From assembly GCA_012295275.1 (NCBI GenBank), contig CM022670.1, positions 28,606,381 through 28,670,380 of the forward strand: DNA of 64,000 nucleotides, written 5' to 3'. How positions within the stretch are numbered: position 1 is the stretch's first letter; each line of letters opens with the position of its first letter. Positions 49,736 to 61,749 of this stretch are shown here, in pieces. The notes under the pieces are model-generated. The model was not told the origin of the DNA and made no database searches. It saw nothing but the letters and a program-made list of their open reading frames with translations. Made by a program: the position numbers and the translations under genes. Source of the stretch: Chrysomallon squamiferum (Eukaryota > Mollusca > Gastropoda > Neomphalida > Peltospiridae).

Positions 49736-52700
49736 AATTTTATTGATTTATTGGTTTAATTTGATTTGATTTCTTTTTTCCTTGTTTCCTTGTTTGTTTG
49801 TTTGTTTGTTTGTTTGTTTCCTTCTTTCTTTCCATTTCTTTTCTTCTTCTAGTTGCTGCCAGGGTTTATGTTTATTAGGTCAGAAACGTTTACATTCCTT
49901 CGACAATTGTTATGAACTCCGTGGCCGACGCGTCCGATTAAATTAACTGAAACGTAATTGACACTTCAGCCCCTTATTTCGGACGTCGGGGATGCACAAA
50001 TCATATCAGATGCCCGTCGTTAAACTTTTAACCCGAAAAGCAAATAACAGTAACCATAGCAACGTAATCCACATCGGAATTTCCACCGGGTACTTTCTTG
50101 CTACCCGGTCCGTTGACGAGTCACAATGTAAAGGTCGCATACCTGACGCAGTCACGTGACTGACGGGTCATTCGTGACATGTCACTTTGAGGTGAGAACA
50201 CCTTTGAACGTGTACGAGTTCTTTTGGTGTAAACATAAGTCCTTTCACATTGATGAATTTTTTCTGTCAAGAATCTACAGCCTGCTTCAGCCACAGGCCG
50301 GCAAAACATTGAAAAAGACATACATTTTGCCTTTACACCGCAGAGTTAACAAGAGACGAAATGTCATAAATTATTCTGAAGTGGAGTCACTTTCTCTGAC
50401 CCACCTGTAGCCACCCACGTGACTTTTATAATAGCCGTTTACTATTGCGCCTTTACAAGTCAAATTACTCAAATATCGTAAACTTGTCTGTATCCACGCG
50501 TATTATACCCTACTGTTTTATCATTGTTTGTTATCACCACAGCATTCCTAACTCGAACATATTTGACATTTACTCACCAGTCATGATACTGGTCGTTAAC
50601 TATTCTCAAATAAAATCTCTTCCTAAGAAATGTCGATATCCACCCAAGACGATACTATACTTATTTTATCACTGCACATAAATTGTAAATTTTAACATTT
50701 TCGTTTCACTGAAAAATCGCGAAACAGAAATATCTGCGTCGAAGAAGAATCACTAACTCAAAACCACCATAACAGACCAGTAATATATTCAACTATAACG
50801 TGCCTCCACATACAAACCTCAAATCATTCCAAACTGACCTTTACTGGTTAGTCTTGATAATGAAACCTTTTCAGAAGTGGTTTTACTGTCTCTGATCCAT
50901 TGTATTCGCCCAAGGAATCAGTATGATATAACACTTCAAGGTATAATCTTTGTTATAAAACTTCAAAAGCATTCTGCATTCAAACATATTTGTCATTTAG
51001 GACTTCATAACAATATTCTGAAACACCGAAATAATTCTAACGTGAATGAAATGTAGCCAACTATCGCCAAAAAACGTGATAGTTTTATATCGATTTAACT
51101 TATGTTTGTGTGTGCGTGTGCGTGTGTATGTGTGAAATAAGTCATGACTACATAGTTGTTATTCAAAATGTATATATTTTTTCTAAGTACATATATCTGC
51201 TAAAATGAGAAAAGCAGGATGGAAATGGCAGAGACAGAGACGCAGATACTATGAACATACACATACATACGTACATACATACGTACATACACACACACAC
51301 ACACATACCCACCCACACATACATACATACATATACATTCATACATACACATACATACACACACACATACATACATACATACCCACACACATACATACAT
51401 ACCCACACACACACATACACACACACACACATACATACGTACATACATATTTATGCTCAAAGATACTTACACAAACACAGAGATACACGAAGATACATAT
51501 GTACGAATAGGCATCTCAAAGAAAAGTCAGACAAATGCATCAAAACCATGTTTAAGACCTTTTGAAGTTGATAAACGTATTACCGTTTTTTTAAAAGGTT
51601 GTTTGGGAACTGTTACACTAGTATTTTGTTATTAAATCAAGCTTTTATAGTTGCTTTTTCATTAACTGCCGTCTGGGTTAAGTTTACCTTGTCAACAAAA
51701 GTAAATAACATAAAGGTAACAGAATTTATCGTCATAGATAATGCTGTTTACATGTGTAATTAATTTTAAAATGGTTGCTGAGTTTTAAATTCAGTATTTA
51801 TTGGGGTTTTTCGTCTGACAGAAAATTTAGAACAATGACCTGAAATTATGTGATTCTTATTTTTATTTGTAAAGAAAAACTATTAAACTACAAAAAGATA
51901 GGCTGAGATGTAGATAAATAATAATAGACAAATATTCTATTTAAGTTAAAGCTTTATGTATGTACATATGTTTATGCATGTATGTATGTATGTACATGCG
52001 TTTGTGTGCGCGTGTCTGAATGTATGAGCTTTGTATTTGTATAAGTAATTGCATAACGTTTAGAATCGGTATATATAGTCTTCAGTTTCTTCTTAATTTA
52101 TGGAAATTTTAAGTATACCATAATACTGTATTTTAACTTTTATTTTTAGTTTTGGAAGATGATTTTCTAATTATTAATTTTCTTTTTATTATTATTATTA
52201 TTATTACTGTTATTGTTACTGTCACTGTTACTGTTACTGTTGTTGTTGTTGTTGTTGTTGTTGTTGTAGTAGTTGTTGTTGTTATATTTTTATTTATTTA
52301 AAAATAACAGCCAACACTTTGTTGCTGTTGGCTGCATACTGCCTTTTTCGTTCTCTTTGTCATTATTTCAACAAAACTGACATGTCATGTCGTCTGCATG
52401 TGACACGAGCAATCCATCACAACTGTCAACACATATAACTGAACTTTTTCTTATAAAAGTCTACCAAAAATAGATGCTTTTTGAAACTTCACGTTATGTA
52501 TACAGAACATAATTTTTTTTTTTTTTTTTTTAAATTATGTTAATATATCTCATTAATTTATTATTCACATCTCTATCATAAAGTTATTTGAAAAATATCT
52601 TCTTAAAAAGATTTGAAAGAAAGTAGCCAAATTACAGAAATGCTTTCATTATCTTTTTCTTCTCAAAGACTATGGGTAATTTTAGATTAATAATTTATGC

Positions 52701-52850
52701 TAGAGGAATTTATATATTAGTTTTCATTTATTATTGATTTCCTGACAATGTATTGTCTAAATCTAAGAAACGTCTGTTTAGAAATTCAAGAACAATAAAT
52801 TCCAAGAAAAAAAACGATTTTTCATTTGAAAGTATTAATTTTTTAAACAA

Positions 52851-52884
<34 letters not shown>

Positions 52885-53649
52885 TAATTTCTATGATTAA
52901 TAATGATAATTATTTCGTCTTATTGTCGTTGTTCTCTAGTTTTTGTCTTGATTATTTCTTTTTCTTTCTTTCTCTCAGTCTCCTGACCGTCCGCTCCCTC
53001 GCAGCTGAAAAAATAACATTTCGTAACTGCTGTGGATTCATTAAACGTCAAATTCTAAGTCTTGATTATAACCGAAGGCAAATACTGCGAAGGTGAGACT
53101 TTTAGCAAGATGTTTGTTTTACCTAATTAATGTTTTTATTTATAAACAATAGACCATACGGGTCAGCGCTATTATTGTGTAATAAACTGCCGCCAGATGA
53201 CGGTCTAAAGAGGCTAGATCGGTTAGTAATTGAAACTTAATTATCTAACTACGAGCCGCTCACTCTCTATCTCCGTCTCGCTTCATTACAGAACTGTTGT
53301 GAAAAATGTCGTAATGACTGACTGAATAATGAACAAATGACTGAAGAGAGAAAGAAAGGAAGGACTGAAGTCAGGAAGGATATAGGTTAACGATAACCGA
53401 TCGAAATTAAAACACCTGCTTTGAGGTGTGAACAAAATTTTAAAATTAACATTTATTAGAAAAAGATTATTATTATTATTATTATCATGAATCCACGTCG
53501 CAAAATCAATACTAACAAAAACAACAACGCGCTTAGCAGCAAAGATTTCAAATATATACCTTTCCGACGGAAAAACACACATTTTATAATTAATCGATGA
53601 ATACTGGTTGGAGCGACACATGCACAATCACATACACATACACAGACAC

Positions 53650-53716
<67 letters not shown>

Positions 53717-55375
53717 TACATACACACACACACACACGCACAATCTTGCATTAAAGAGCATTGTTCCTGGATCGTCCAGTTTAAGGTCAGCAACCTGACC
53801 AAAAAATTACAGCCAATTTCTCATGTTATGCAGAATTACTGATAAAATGGAAATATCTGAGCAGGAAGCCCTCATAATGCATACTGGACTCGTATCTTTT
53901 AATGTTATCACGTCAAACTTCGATACTGTTACATCTGATATGTGGGAAATACAAGCGACCCGCACAGAATATGTGAATGAGTATCTGTTATCACGATATC
54001 CCAAACTATTTTTATATTCGTGGTTATTAGATGTCAGACAAATGGTTTTGCAATGATAATGTCTAACTGCTATTCCTACCGATTAGCCGAAAAAAAAAGA
54101 AAAAAAAGAAAGACAAAGAACTCTTGGACAATCGGCAGACAGATGGGATCTCCAAAAGACACAAATATTTTGTTTATGAACTTCTAGTTTGATATTTTTT
54201 GTAGTATGTAAGTTGATGGATATGGTACATATTATAATTATTAGTCCGAGCCATTAAAATTTTACAATAAATGGACACAAAGCGTTTCCTATAAATGTAA
54301 CAAAAACCAAAAGTAACAGACTGGTATGATCGTTGTTGCTATCAAAAAGTATCTTAGTTGCTCTGCATATATAACATTTCTGTAACATCTAATCTTATAT
54401 GAGAACAACGTGGTTTATGGAGAGATCGACAATATTAACACTATATTAAGAGGCATTTTATAGTGTATTAAAAAAATTATAAATAGCGCACCAACATGTC
54501 TGTATGCACATCAGGCCTATACCGTACTGGGTTAATATAAAGTATTGTTGTGCGATATAAATTTACATATATTACATACATTTGTTGCATGGATTAAATT
54601 TAATTAATACGAGGGTAACTTCAGTAATTTCAGAATATCTTAATATAATATTTCGGGAAAATCAACTTGTCTGCCCACTCCCTTAGCTAAAGAGTCCCCA
54701 CATGCCTGTTATAAGAAGTTAGTGATATAATCCAATAAAATCTATTTTTAAACCAATGTCAGTCACTTTTAACTCTGTTAACATCACTTTTAAATTTTTT
54801 GTAAATATTATTTTTTCAAATACTTTAATATTTTCATCATCCATTTTCTCAAAGCGGTGCCCGACAGGCTAGAGACGACATTGGTTTTAATTCCTTCATG
54901 TATCACACTTACAGTTATATTTTATACGATTTTCATCATAATACTGTTAGAATGTTAATCTGTATCATATGCAGTTATTGATATATCTGCATGTCGGTAG
55001 ATTGTTAAGTAATTTTATAAAACTTAATATACATATAGTGTTGCACGTGGTTATGAATCGATTATTTATATTATATACTACGTTATATATGAAGTAGACA
55101 GTACTAAGTCATGTTATAACAGAATACAGAGACAGCTGTTTATGTATATATTATTACGTGTAACATACCAGAAGGAATGAGAAAAATGTTTATCTTCGTG
55201 AACAGGGTGGATTCACTGGGACCGTCCCTGTAAACTGTAGTAGGTCATACTGTATTAAAAAGCGTGGCGTAGCAATAGTAATAGTAAACATGACACTTAC
55301 CAAGGTATAATACCCGCATACAGCACTACCAGTTCGGGTATTTGACCAGCACAGAAACCTCTTTATTATCGCCAT
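40838..55375 (-). CDS. Four-transmembrane LAPTM4/DUF4728 (pasiflora-like) protein
   Basis: There are seven coding exons: 55375-55301, 43170-43098, 42844-42759, 42367-42260, 41981-41922, 41621-41541 and 41119-40838. All have GT/AG borders and all six junctions keep phase, giving 254 residues. The N-terminus, with a Cys-Trp then a Ser/Thr-rich TRTGS motif directly before TM1 (about 19-45), is typical of LAPTM4 and the arthropod DUF4728 proteins. Further membrane segments lie at about 52-78, 83-110 and 118-145. The cytosolic tail of about 100 residues contains PPNY at 200-203, a PPxY motif that in LAPTM proteins binds WW domains of Nedd4-type ubiquitin ligases, and a nearby NPPY at 179-182. Relatives act in endolysosomal sorting (LAPTM4/5) or septate junctions (Drosophila pasiflora). 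Which applies here is not decidable. The first intron is 12.1 kb. Confidence 0.85.
42508..42736. repeat. (ATTTT)n and (GT)n/(CTGTGT)n repeats in an intron
   Basis: About ten ATTTT pentamers at 42508-42560, then a mosaic of GT and CTGTGT units from 42626 to 42736, ending about 20 bp from the exon at 42844-42759. Such a tract directly next to a donor could influence splicing. Confidence 0.9.
44967..45011. repeat. (AAT)n microsatellite
   Basis: About 15 AAT units. Confidence 0.92.
46327..46348. other. 8-bp-stem hairpin
   Basis: CGTGACGG, a 6-nt spacer (CGCTCC) and CCGTCACG form a perfect GC-rich stem-loop in AT-rich DNA. Function unknown. Confidence 0.6.
47065..47146. repeat. (GA)n microsatellite
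   Basis: About 41 GA units. Confidence 0.96.
48281..49380. repeat. Inverted pair of homologous ~110-bp arms
   Basis: The segment 48281-48391 and the reverse complement of 49259-49380 align along their length. They share TTAATATTCTG, GTGAAAGC, AGTTACAAG, TCATCA, ACCTGTCA and TCCTCCAGTTCTTGAGAAAT, with one gap of about 12 nt. About 870 bp separate them. Either this is a foldback/MITE-like element with long diverged inverted repeats or two copies of one dispersed repeat in opposite orientation. Confidence 0.8.
48445..48525. repeat. (GTAT)n-(TA)n compound microsatellite
   Basis: About fourteen GTAT units followed by about twelve TA units, just inside the left inverted arm. Confidence 0.93.
49665..49732. 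repeat. (CT)n microsatellite
   Basis: About 33 CT units with one T interruption. Confidence 0.95.
50085..50162. promoter_or_regulatory. Hairpin plus 14-bp palindrome with E-box core
   Basis: ACCGGGTA ... TACCCGGT (50085-50109) is a perfect 8-bp stem with a 9-nt loop. Forty bases on, CAGTCACGTGACTG (50149-50162) is a perfect palindrome centred on CACGTG, the core bound by bHLH-Zip factors. Both lie in a CpG-containing, GC-richer patch of the four-TM gene's first intron, so an intronic enhancer or promoter is possible. Confidence 0.4.
51258..51450. repeat. CATA/CA cryptic simple repeat
   Basis: An irregular mosaic of ACAT, ACAC and CCAC units over about 190 bp. Confidence 0.9.
52979..53092 (+). 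other. Candidate plus-strand exon
   Basis: A long pyrimidine tract ending CTCTCAG|T, a second possible acceptor CCCTCGCAG|C at 53004, and a donor AAG|GTGAGA at 53093 bracket a stretch open in one frame (from LLTVRSLAAEKITFRNCC to DYNRRQILRR). The neighbouring exons were not found and the residues match no family I know. It may be an exon of a non-coding or antisense transcript, or chance. Confidence 0.25.
53626..53740. repeat. (ACATAC)n hexamer array
   Basis: About 15 ACATAC-type hexamers followed by a CA run, within the four-TM gene's first intron. Confidence 0.93.
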
Positions 55376-55870
55376 GTTCGGGTGTCGTGTCAGCTTCAGC
55401 TGTCGTCTGCTAGATCTTCGTCTGCACGTTTCATCCTACGTGAATCCGCACTTCATGATGAACATTATCGGTAGAGATCACAACACCGTGTGTCGTCCAG
55501 TTTGTGAAACAATGACTGTGTTATTTTAACAGTCAACACAACAACTCTTATGTTAGATCTCTCTACGCTGGTTTTGTCAAAACTTTTGTGTCCTCCAGTT
55601 TAAAAATCACTGACTAATTAAAGCTCCGATTTCTAAACAGTTAATGTTCACATCTCCACTTCTGCTACAGGTATCCGTTTGTCGCCTGTCAGGAGTACCA
55701 AGGAATGTCGCTTGAACCTGCAGGGTTGTGTTTGAGTTGGTTAGTCAGGTATATCCACCATGCAGCCAATCAACAGAGGCCTCGCGATGTTGTAGAGTCC
55801 TCTCTTCCCTTACAATAACGTGACATGCTTCGCCGAACAAACAGCTAGGGGCAGGACAGTTAGCAAAGAG
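55376..55870 (-). promoter_or_regulatory. Probable promoter/5' UTR region of the four-TM gene
   Basis: These 500 bp directly upstream of the start codon are free of simple repeats and richer in GC and CpG than the flanks, as expected for a promoter and 5' leader. I see no clear TATA box, and the transcription start cannot be placed. Confidence 0.35.
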
Positions 55871-56476
55871 GCCTTATTAGGGTAAATGGATAATATGTTA
55901 GTTGACACTGTAATGATTTATCTTACGTAATATTAAGTCAGATAATTAGGTGGAATTTTTTTGTTTGGTTGTTCTTTTGTAGGGGTTAAATGTGTCTGTG
56001 TTTATTTAAACCAATAAATAAATTGTCTTACATCAACAACAACAATAATAATAATAATAAAATGTTATTATTGTTGTTGTTGTTGTTGTTATGATTATTA
56101 TTATTATTATATTTCTGTATCATGGAAGGAAAACAAATTTAGAATAATAATCTTGTGGTTTAAACTGATTACATTCCGCTTTTTCTTACTTATTTTTCAC
56201 CTCCAGAGTGTTGGAAATACTTGATAGCCTTGACTATATTTTTTAATTTTGTTTCATTCACGTCTTTTATTATTTATTTTAATTTTTAATTTATTTATTT
56301 TTTAATTTTAATTTATCTTAAAAATTAAACTGACTCAAAGATACAGCAGCTATCTGTTAAAAATAGGGATTATACGTTATAAAAATGTTTAGTTGGTGGA
56401 TCAGTCTTTATATATTTAATAAGTAACGAAATTAGAATAAATAAAAATCTGGAATACTATCATTCAGGAAAACTGT

Positions 56477-56480
<4 letters not shown>

Positions 56481-56534
<54 letters not shown>

Positions 56535-56651
56535 CAACAACAACAGTTATAACAACAACAACAATAATAATAAAACAACTAAAATCTCCATGATGAAACT
56601 AAAATGACCGAAGAACCATGTGATGTTGAAGCATACAATATTATTCATTAA

Positions 56652-56718
<67 letters not shown>
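56481..56718. repeat. (AAT)n and (CT)n microsatellites
   Basis: About 16 AAT units at 56481-56530 grading into AAC units, then (CT)n of about 31 units at 56657-56718. Confidence 0.94.
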
Positions 56719-56722
<4 letters not shown>

Positions 56723-58011
56723 ATGTATGTGTACGTGTGTGTATACATATATATACATTTATTTATTTAGATGTATATATACGTGTACACTTATATACAT
56801 ATACAGACACACACACACATACACACAAAACGTTCATTTATACTTTAATATTATAAAGCAAATATATATTTCCACATCCCATACAAGACCTCACCCACCT
56901 GGATGTCAGGTCTTAAGCACTAGGTCTTCCCGGCGTTACAGGTTGTTTGAGAAGCTGTCAAAACGACAGAGGTAATTTGTAACTGTAATGTACAAACTAA
57001 CGACTTCATAGGCACACAATGAAGAGCACTGAGCATGCCTGTTCTGACGTAATTGTACTGTCTTAAACTAATTAGTGCAGACGTATTGGGATGGGAGATT
57101 ACAATTAATATTATGTTCAAACGTTAATCAGGAAAAAAAAGAATGTGAATATCAACACACACAGACTCATATAACTGTTGCAACACATTGCTTAATAACA
57201 GGAAAATTGGACAGTATAATGTTATGTGTATATAAAAAAGAAATTATCAATCTATGTCCTGTTATTAACACTAGGAAAAGAAAGAAATGTAATAATTTAT
57301 ATGAACTACTTACGAGATTAAAACGCCAATTTATCATTCTAAGAAATCAATGTCTGCGTGAACCGCTTACAAAATATAAGAATAAAATACTGACAAATAA
57401 GTCAACATAAAATTATTTCATTATTTTGTATCTGTTATTTTAAAACCCAAGCAATTTCAGTTAATTTATCATGAAGTAAACTGACCTGTAATTCAGCTGT
57501 ATACCTTTTTATGCAGTACATTGGGTGAATAATTATACACGAAATTATACATGAATAATGACAAACGAAAGAATCGATGAATGACATGATTTTACAGTTC
57601 ACGCACTAAACATATATTTTAGATAATTATACGTTTTAGAACGAATATAAATATATGTCTAATGCATTTTCATATTTCTATGTATATTACATAAAACAAA
57701 ATGAGAAAATTAAAAAAAATAAACATGCTAACCATATAATAAATAAAGGAATAATAAAAACTGAATAAAATAAAATAAACAAGTAAATTAGCAGGTGAAT
57801 AAGCAAGTAAGTAAGTAAGTAAATAAATAAATAAAAGTGATATAAACAAATAAATATATTACAGTTTAAGAAAAAAACACAGGTGTATGGCTATAATAAT
57901 TAAACTTAACAAAATCACAACTATAAAATGTATTATAAATGTCTTTCTAAAAAAATAAAAAAATAAAAAAAATTAAGCAACAACAACAAAAAATAGACAA
58001 AAAAAAAAAAA

Positions 58012-58043
<32 letters not shown>

Positions 58044-58266
58044 AAACCAACATTAGTTATTGACGTAAATTCTATACTTCAGTATTATATAATTTATATG
58101 CAGTAATACAACACGTAACATATACAAGTGGCCTTACTTAACTGCAATCATACACTTTATTTATTTCTCTGTTACACAAATAATTCAATCATGAGATTAA
58201 TATTTCTTTTACTTTCAACTGAAAAACAGCCACGATTTATTAGTTACATAAATCAAACTGTTCTTT

Positions 58267-58508
58267 ATCACTTACTTACACGTTTCACTTACTTACACGT
58301 TTCACTTATTTACACGTTTCACTTATTTACACGTTTCACTTACTTACACGTTTCACTTATTTACACGTTTCACTTACTTACACGTTTCACTTACTTACAC
58401 GTTTCACTTATTTACACGTTTCACTTACTTACACGTTTCACTTACTTACACGTTTCACTTACTTACACGTTTCACTTACTTATACGTTTCACTTATTTAC
58501 ACGTTTAT
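58267..58508. repeat. 17-bp minisatellite, about 14 copies
   Basis: Unit CACTTACTTACACGTTT, with copies differing mainly at one C/T position (CTTACTTAC versus CTTATTTAC). Because 17 is not a multiple of three and the unit has no stop in any plus-strand frame, the array stays open as a 17-residue peptide repeat. This is a property of the repeat and not evidence of a gene. Confidence 0.93.
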
Positions 58509-58712
58509 TCGCACAGAGTGCCTGACATTTTATGTTGTTCATATGTATATCTTTTATGAACTGCGGTCCATTGTTTACATATGGAAAGAAAGAAAGAGAA
58601 AGAAAGATAATAAGTATGGCAGGAACGGAGAAAAAGAGAGAACGACAAAGAGATAGATAGAGCAAACCAACCAGATAGGCCATCTTTGAATATAGAATAC
58701 TCACACACATAT

Positions 58713-58746
<34 letters not shown>

Positions 58747-59315
58747 ATATCGGGAATAATCGGTTACTGTCTTAAGGTTTATCTTGCAAAGGTTAGAATG
58801 GCATATCCAGTGAAGCTGTCCCGAGTGCATTCGCCATTCCACCTGAAAAGATAAATTTAATTTCTTGAGGTATTTCTTTTATCCTGCAATCCTAAATAAT
58901 AAAAAACTAAATGAAATTTACTGTTTTATTTCTCAATTCACCGTTCAAGAGACTAAAAGATTCATGCGTACTGAGTTTGTTTAAAAACTATACAAACTAT
59001 ACATCAAAACCAAGTAGTTCTTAATTAACAATAATTTGTTTGATATTTTTTAAATTAATACTGTTTTCGAAATGGTCTTTTAAGATCTAAACCAGCAAAT
59101 AAACATTAAATAACTAGAAATTTAACGAAATAAAAACAGTTTCTTATCCAAAAGCTATATTTATGGTCACAGACCGAAAATACAGAAGTTTATCTAGTCA
59201 TCATATTTGCTGCACTTTTTACGGTGTTTGCTTGTGTGTGTGTGTGTGTGTGTATGTATATATATATATATATATATTTCAAAACTGTATGTTTACAAGT
59301 AAAAACAATTTTCAG

Positions 59316-59375
59316 TACAGGTTGAGGATCCCTCATCCGAAATCCAAAGAGTTTTGAAATTTGAAACATTTTTCG
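59316..59375 (+). mobile_element. pogo/Tigger-like terminal sequence
   Basis: After a TA dinucleotide the sequence CAGGTTGAGGATCCCTCATC and the following CGAAATCC agree with the known terminus of Tigger-type pogo elements (CAGGTTGAGTATCCCTTATC...) at all but about three of 28 positions. The matching inverted end was not found within the window, so this is a fragment or one end of a decayed element. Confidence 0.6.
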
Positions 59376-59785
59376 GTGGTGGTTTAACATGAATAAACTT
59401 TATAAAAAATAAAATAAAATAAAAATATATATAAAAACTACACGGAGAATATCTCTATAAATTGTATATGCTTTTTAAATGGATTTTATGTTTACACTTA
59501 GATACAGTAGTCCCTTTATTAAGGGAAATAACTCTGAAATTCCTTGCAGTTTTTTGAGTTATCTGTAAAAGCAATAATCGTAAATTAGTATTTCAATCAA
59601 CGTGGTAATCTGGTAATGTCTCGCTGAGGAAATGAAGATAGTAGATCATTGTGATATCGACATTTTTATTATCGGTAAAACAGTGTTAACAGTTTTCAAA
59701 CAGCGCGCTTCCCATTAACTGTTTTGGTTGATTGCGTTACGTTGGTCGGAGCCAAATTTCCATCATGACTGCATAATTTAACTCA

Positions 59786-60056
59786 TTGTGTGTGTTGGGT
59801 GTGTGTGTGTGTGTATCTGTGTGTGTATATGTGTGTCTGTGAATATGTTTATGTATGTGTGTGTATGTTTGTGTTTATATATGTATGCATGCATGTGTGT
59901 ATGTATGTGTATGTATGTATGTGTATGCATGTATAATTTAAAACTTGTATATATTTACATAGATATATGTGCTTGAGTGTTTGTATGTATGTGTGTACAT
60001 ATTGTAAGTATTTCTATATGTATGTATGTATGCAGCTATGTTTTTATGTGTGTGTA

Positions 60057-60089
<33 letters not shown>

Positions 60090-60092
60090 GTG
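59786..60092. repeat. GT/GTAT cryptic simple repeat
   Basis: About 300 bp of irregular GT, GTAT and TGTATG units with short interruptions. Confidence 0.88.
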
Positions 60093-61749
60093 ATCTTAGA
60101 TATATATTGTATATCTTTATATCTACATATATACTCATAAATAATTTTCCGTGTATGAATATATACTGACAGTTAATTATTTACCTGTAATTATCTTTGA
60201 CCTTTCATCTTCTTTTTTCTCACCACGAAACCGACCTTCAAGGTTAATGATAAGGAAATAGTCAATAAAAATTATATGCTCTTATAGATATTGATTTGAT
60301 CATTAGTATTTCAGGTAGACTGTAATCATAGATGTAAAATAATGACTGATTATTGACAGAATAATGATGTTGATGCCTCTGTTGGTCTCTTTTAAAAGTG
60401 TAATTCAGACTACAGAAGTAATTTTATATAAATATACTTATGGAGATTTCTGTTTGATAAATTCTGACATACTATAATTTTCAGAGGAAATCGTTTACAT
60501 TATCAGTGGGACAGGAAAGGACGTAATACCACACTTTCAATATTAAGAAATATCTTACGTTATTAAATTTTGTTTTTTTTATCACTAAGTTGTCCGTTTA
60601 TTAAAAATTTGATATTAAGGAGTTTAAAGTTAAATAACGTTATCAAACTTGCTCCAGGGAGATAGATTAAGTCTGTTTATTTTTCCATCTTCGCTGGAAC
60701 CATGCTAGTGTTTAAGGTTTAAACAGGTATCTACTTGATTATAATTTTGACACTTGCCGCATAACGTATTAATCCATAGATTTATTTTGACAATTTTAGT
60801 TATTACATAATTTGATTCTGTAAATGGGAAACTAATATCCATATGTTGTATATTAAAAAACAGAGACATAGTCCAATAATATGTCACCTGCCTGAAGTTT
60901 GTTATGTGTATATTTTCTCAGAACTGCCTTTGATAAAATATTCGTGGAGCACTGGAAGAACGGGAAATGGTCAACGCGGTAAATAGAGGGAAAAATAAAT
61001 AATATTAAACAGAACAAAATCACGAATGCAATAACAAAAAGAGAAAAAAATATATCGAAATAGTATGTTAGTAGTAAAACCAAAATGTCAATAAACTGAA
61101 TATAAATGACAACATGAACAACAGTAAAAAGCTTCGATTGAAATTTCATCCTGACCGTGGCCATTTTTCATTTTGACAATTGATTAAGCCGACTAGTAAC
61201 CGTTATTCGTGCGATAACTCACGAAGTAACAATAGCAGCCACAGAAAAAAAGAACAAAAAGCCAACAACGCCATTACTTCCGTCCTCGGTTATAGTATAA
61301 AAAGCAACATTGTTAATCGCTTTACGAAAACTAATCTTGATCAAACAGTTCTATTATAACTTTTTAAAAACCTACCATTTGTACTTTATCATCGTGACAA
61401 CTGCAGTTAAACTTTATGAGCTGAAAAAAAAAAAAAAAAAAAAAAAAAAGAAAACAACCCTACACTTTTATTTTGAAATAGCCGAGAAAACTAACTTCAG
61501 ACTAATTATTACTTTATTTGTACAGCAGTCTGTCGTACAGTTACACTGGTCTGCCCACTTGTACTGAGTGATATAAATATGCGTTTTGATCATAGAGACA
61601 CAGTTTTATGGATTAAAGATCAGAGGGTGCGGTCGTACTGCTAAATATCCAGTAATGCGCCAAACTGTTCATGTACGTACATGTGTTTCTGATTTTTCTG
61701 GTTTCATCGTAGTCTTCTGCTCTTGCGCAGCTAGTTGTTAAAGTTATTA

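Larger units (their letters stand above)
43171..55300 (-). other. First intron of the four-TM gene (12.1 kb)
   Basis: It contains TAG/GTA-rich sequence at 43380-43860, (AAT)n at 44967-45011, (GA)n at 47065-47146, inverted homologous arms at 48281 and 49259, (GTAT)n at 48445-48500, (CT)n at 49665-49732, a GC-richer block with hairpin and palindrome at 49900-50210, CATA/CA tracts at 51258-51450, a candidate plus-strand exon at 52979-53092 and an (ACATAC)n array at 53626-53740. No complete gene is supported. Confidence 0.65.

Noticed and set aside
53823-54056. A 77-codon plus-strand frame in the four-TM gene's first intron
   Set aside because: No homology or splice context; the opposite strand is equally open.
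57075-57410. A 111-codon plus-strand open frame
   Set aside because: Lys/Asn/Ile-rich as expected from AT-rich DNA, with no motif, no homology and no supporting splice sites.
58128-58559. A 143-codon frame read as a repetitive protein, and the same array considered as a CRISPR
   Set aside because: It is a contiguous 17-bp tandem array with no unique spacers, and the open frame is a consequence of the repeat unit.
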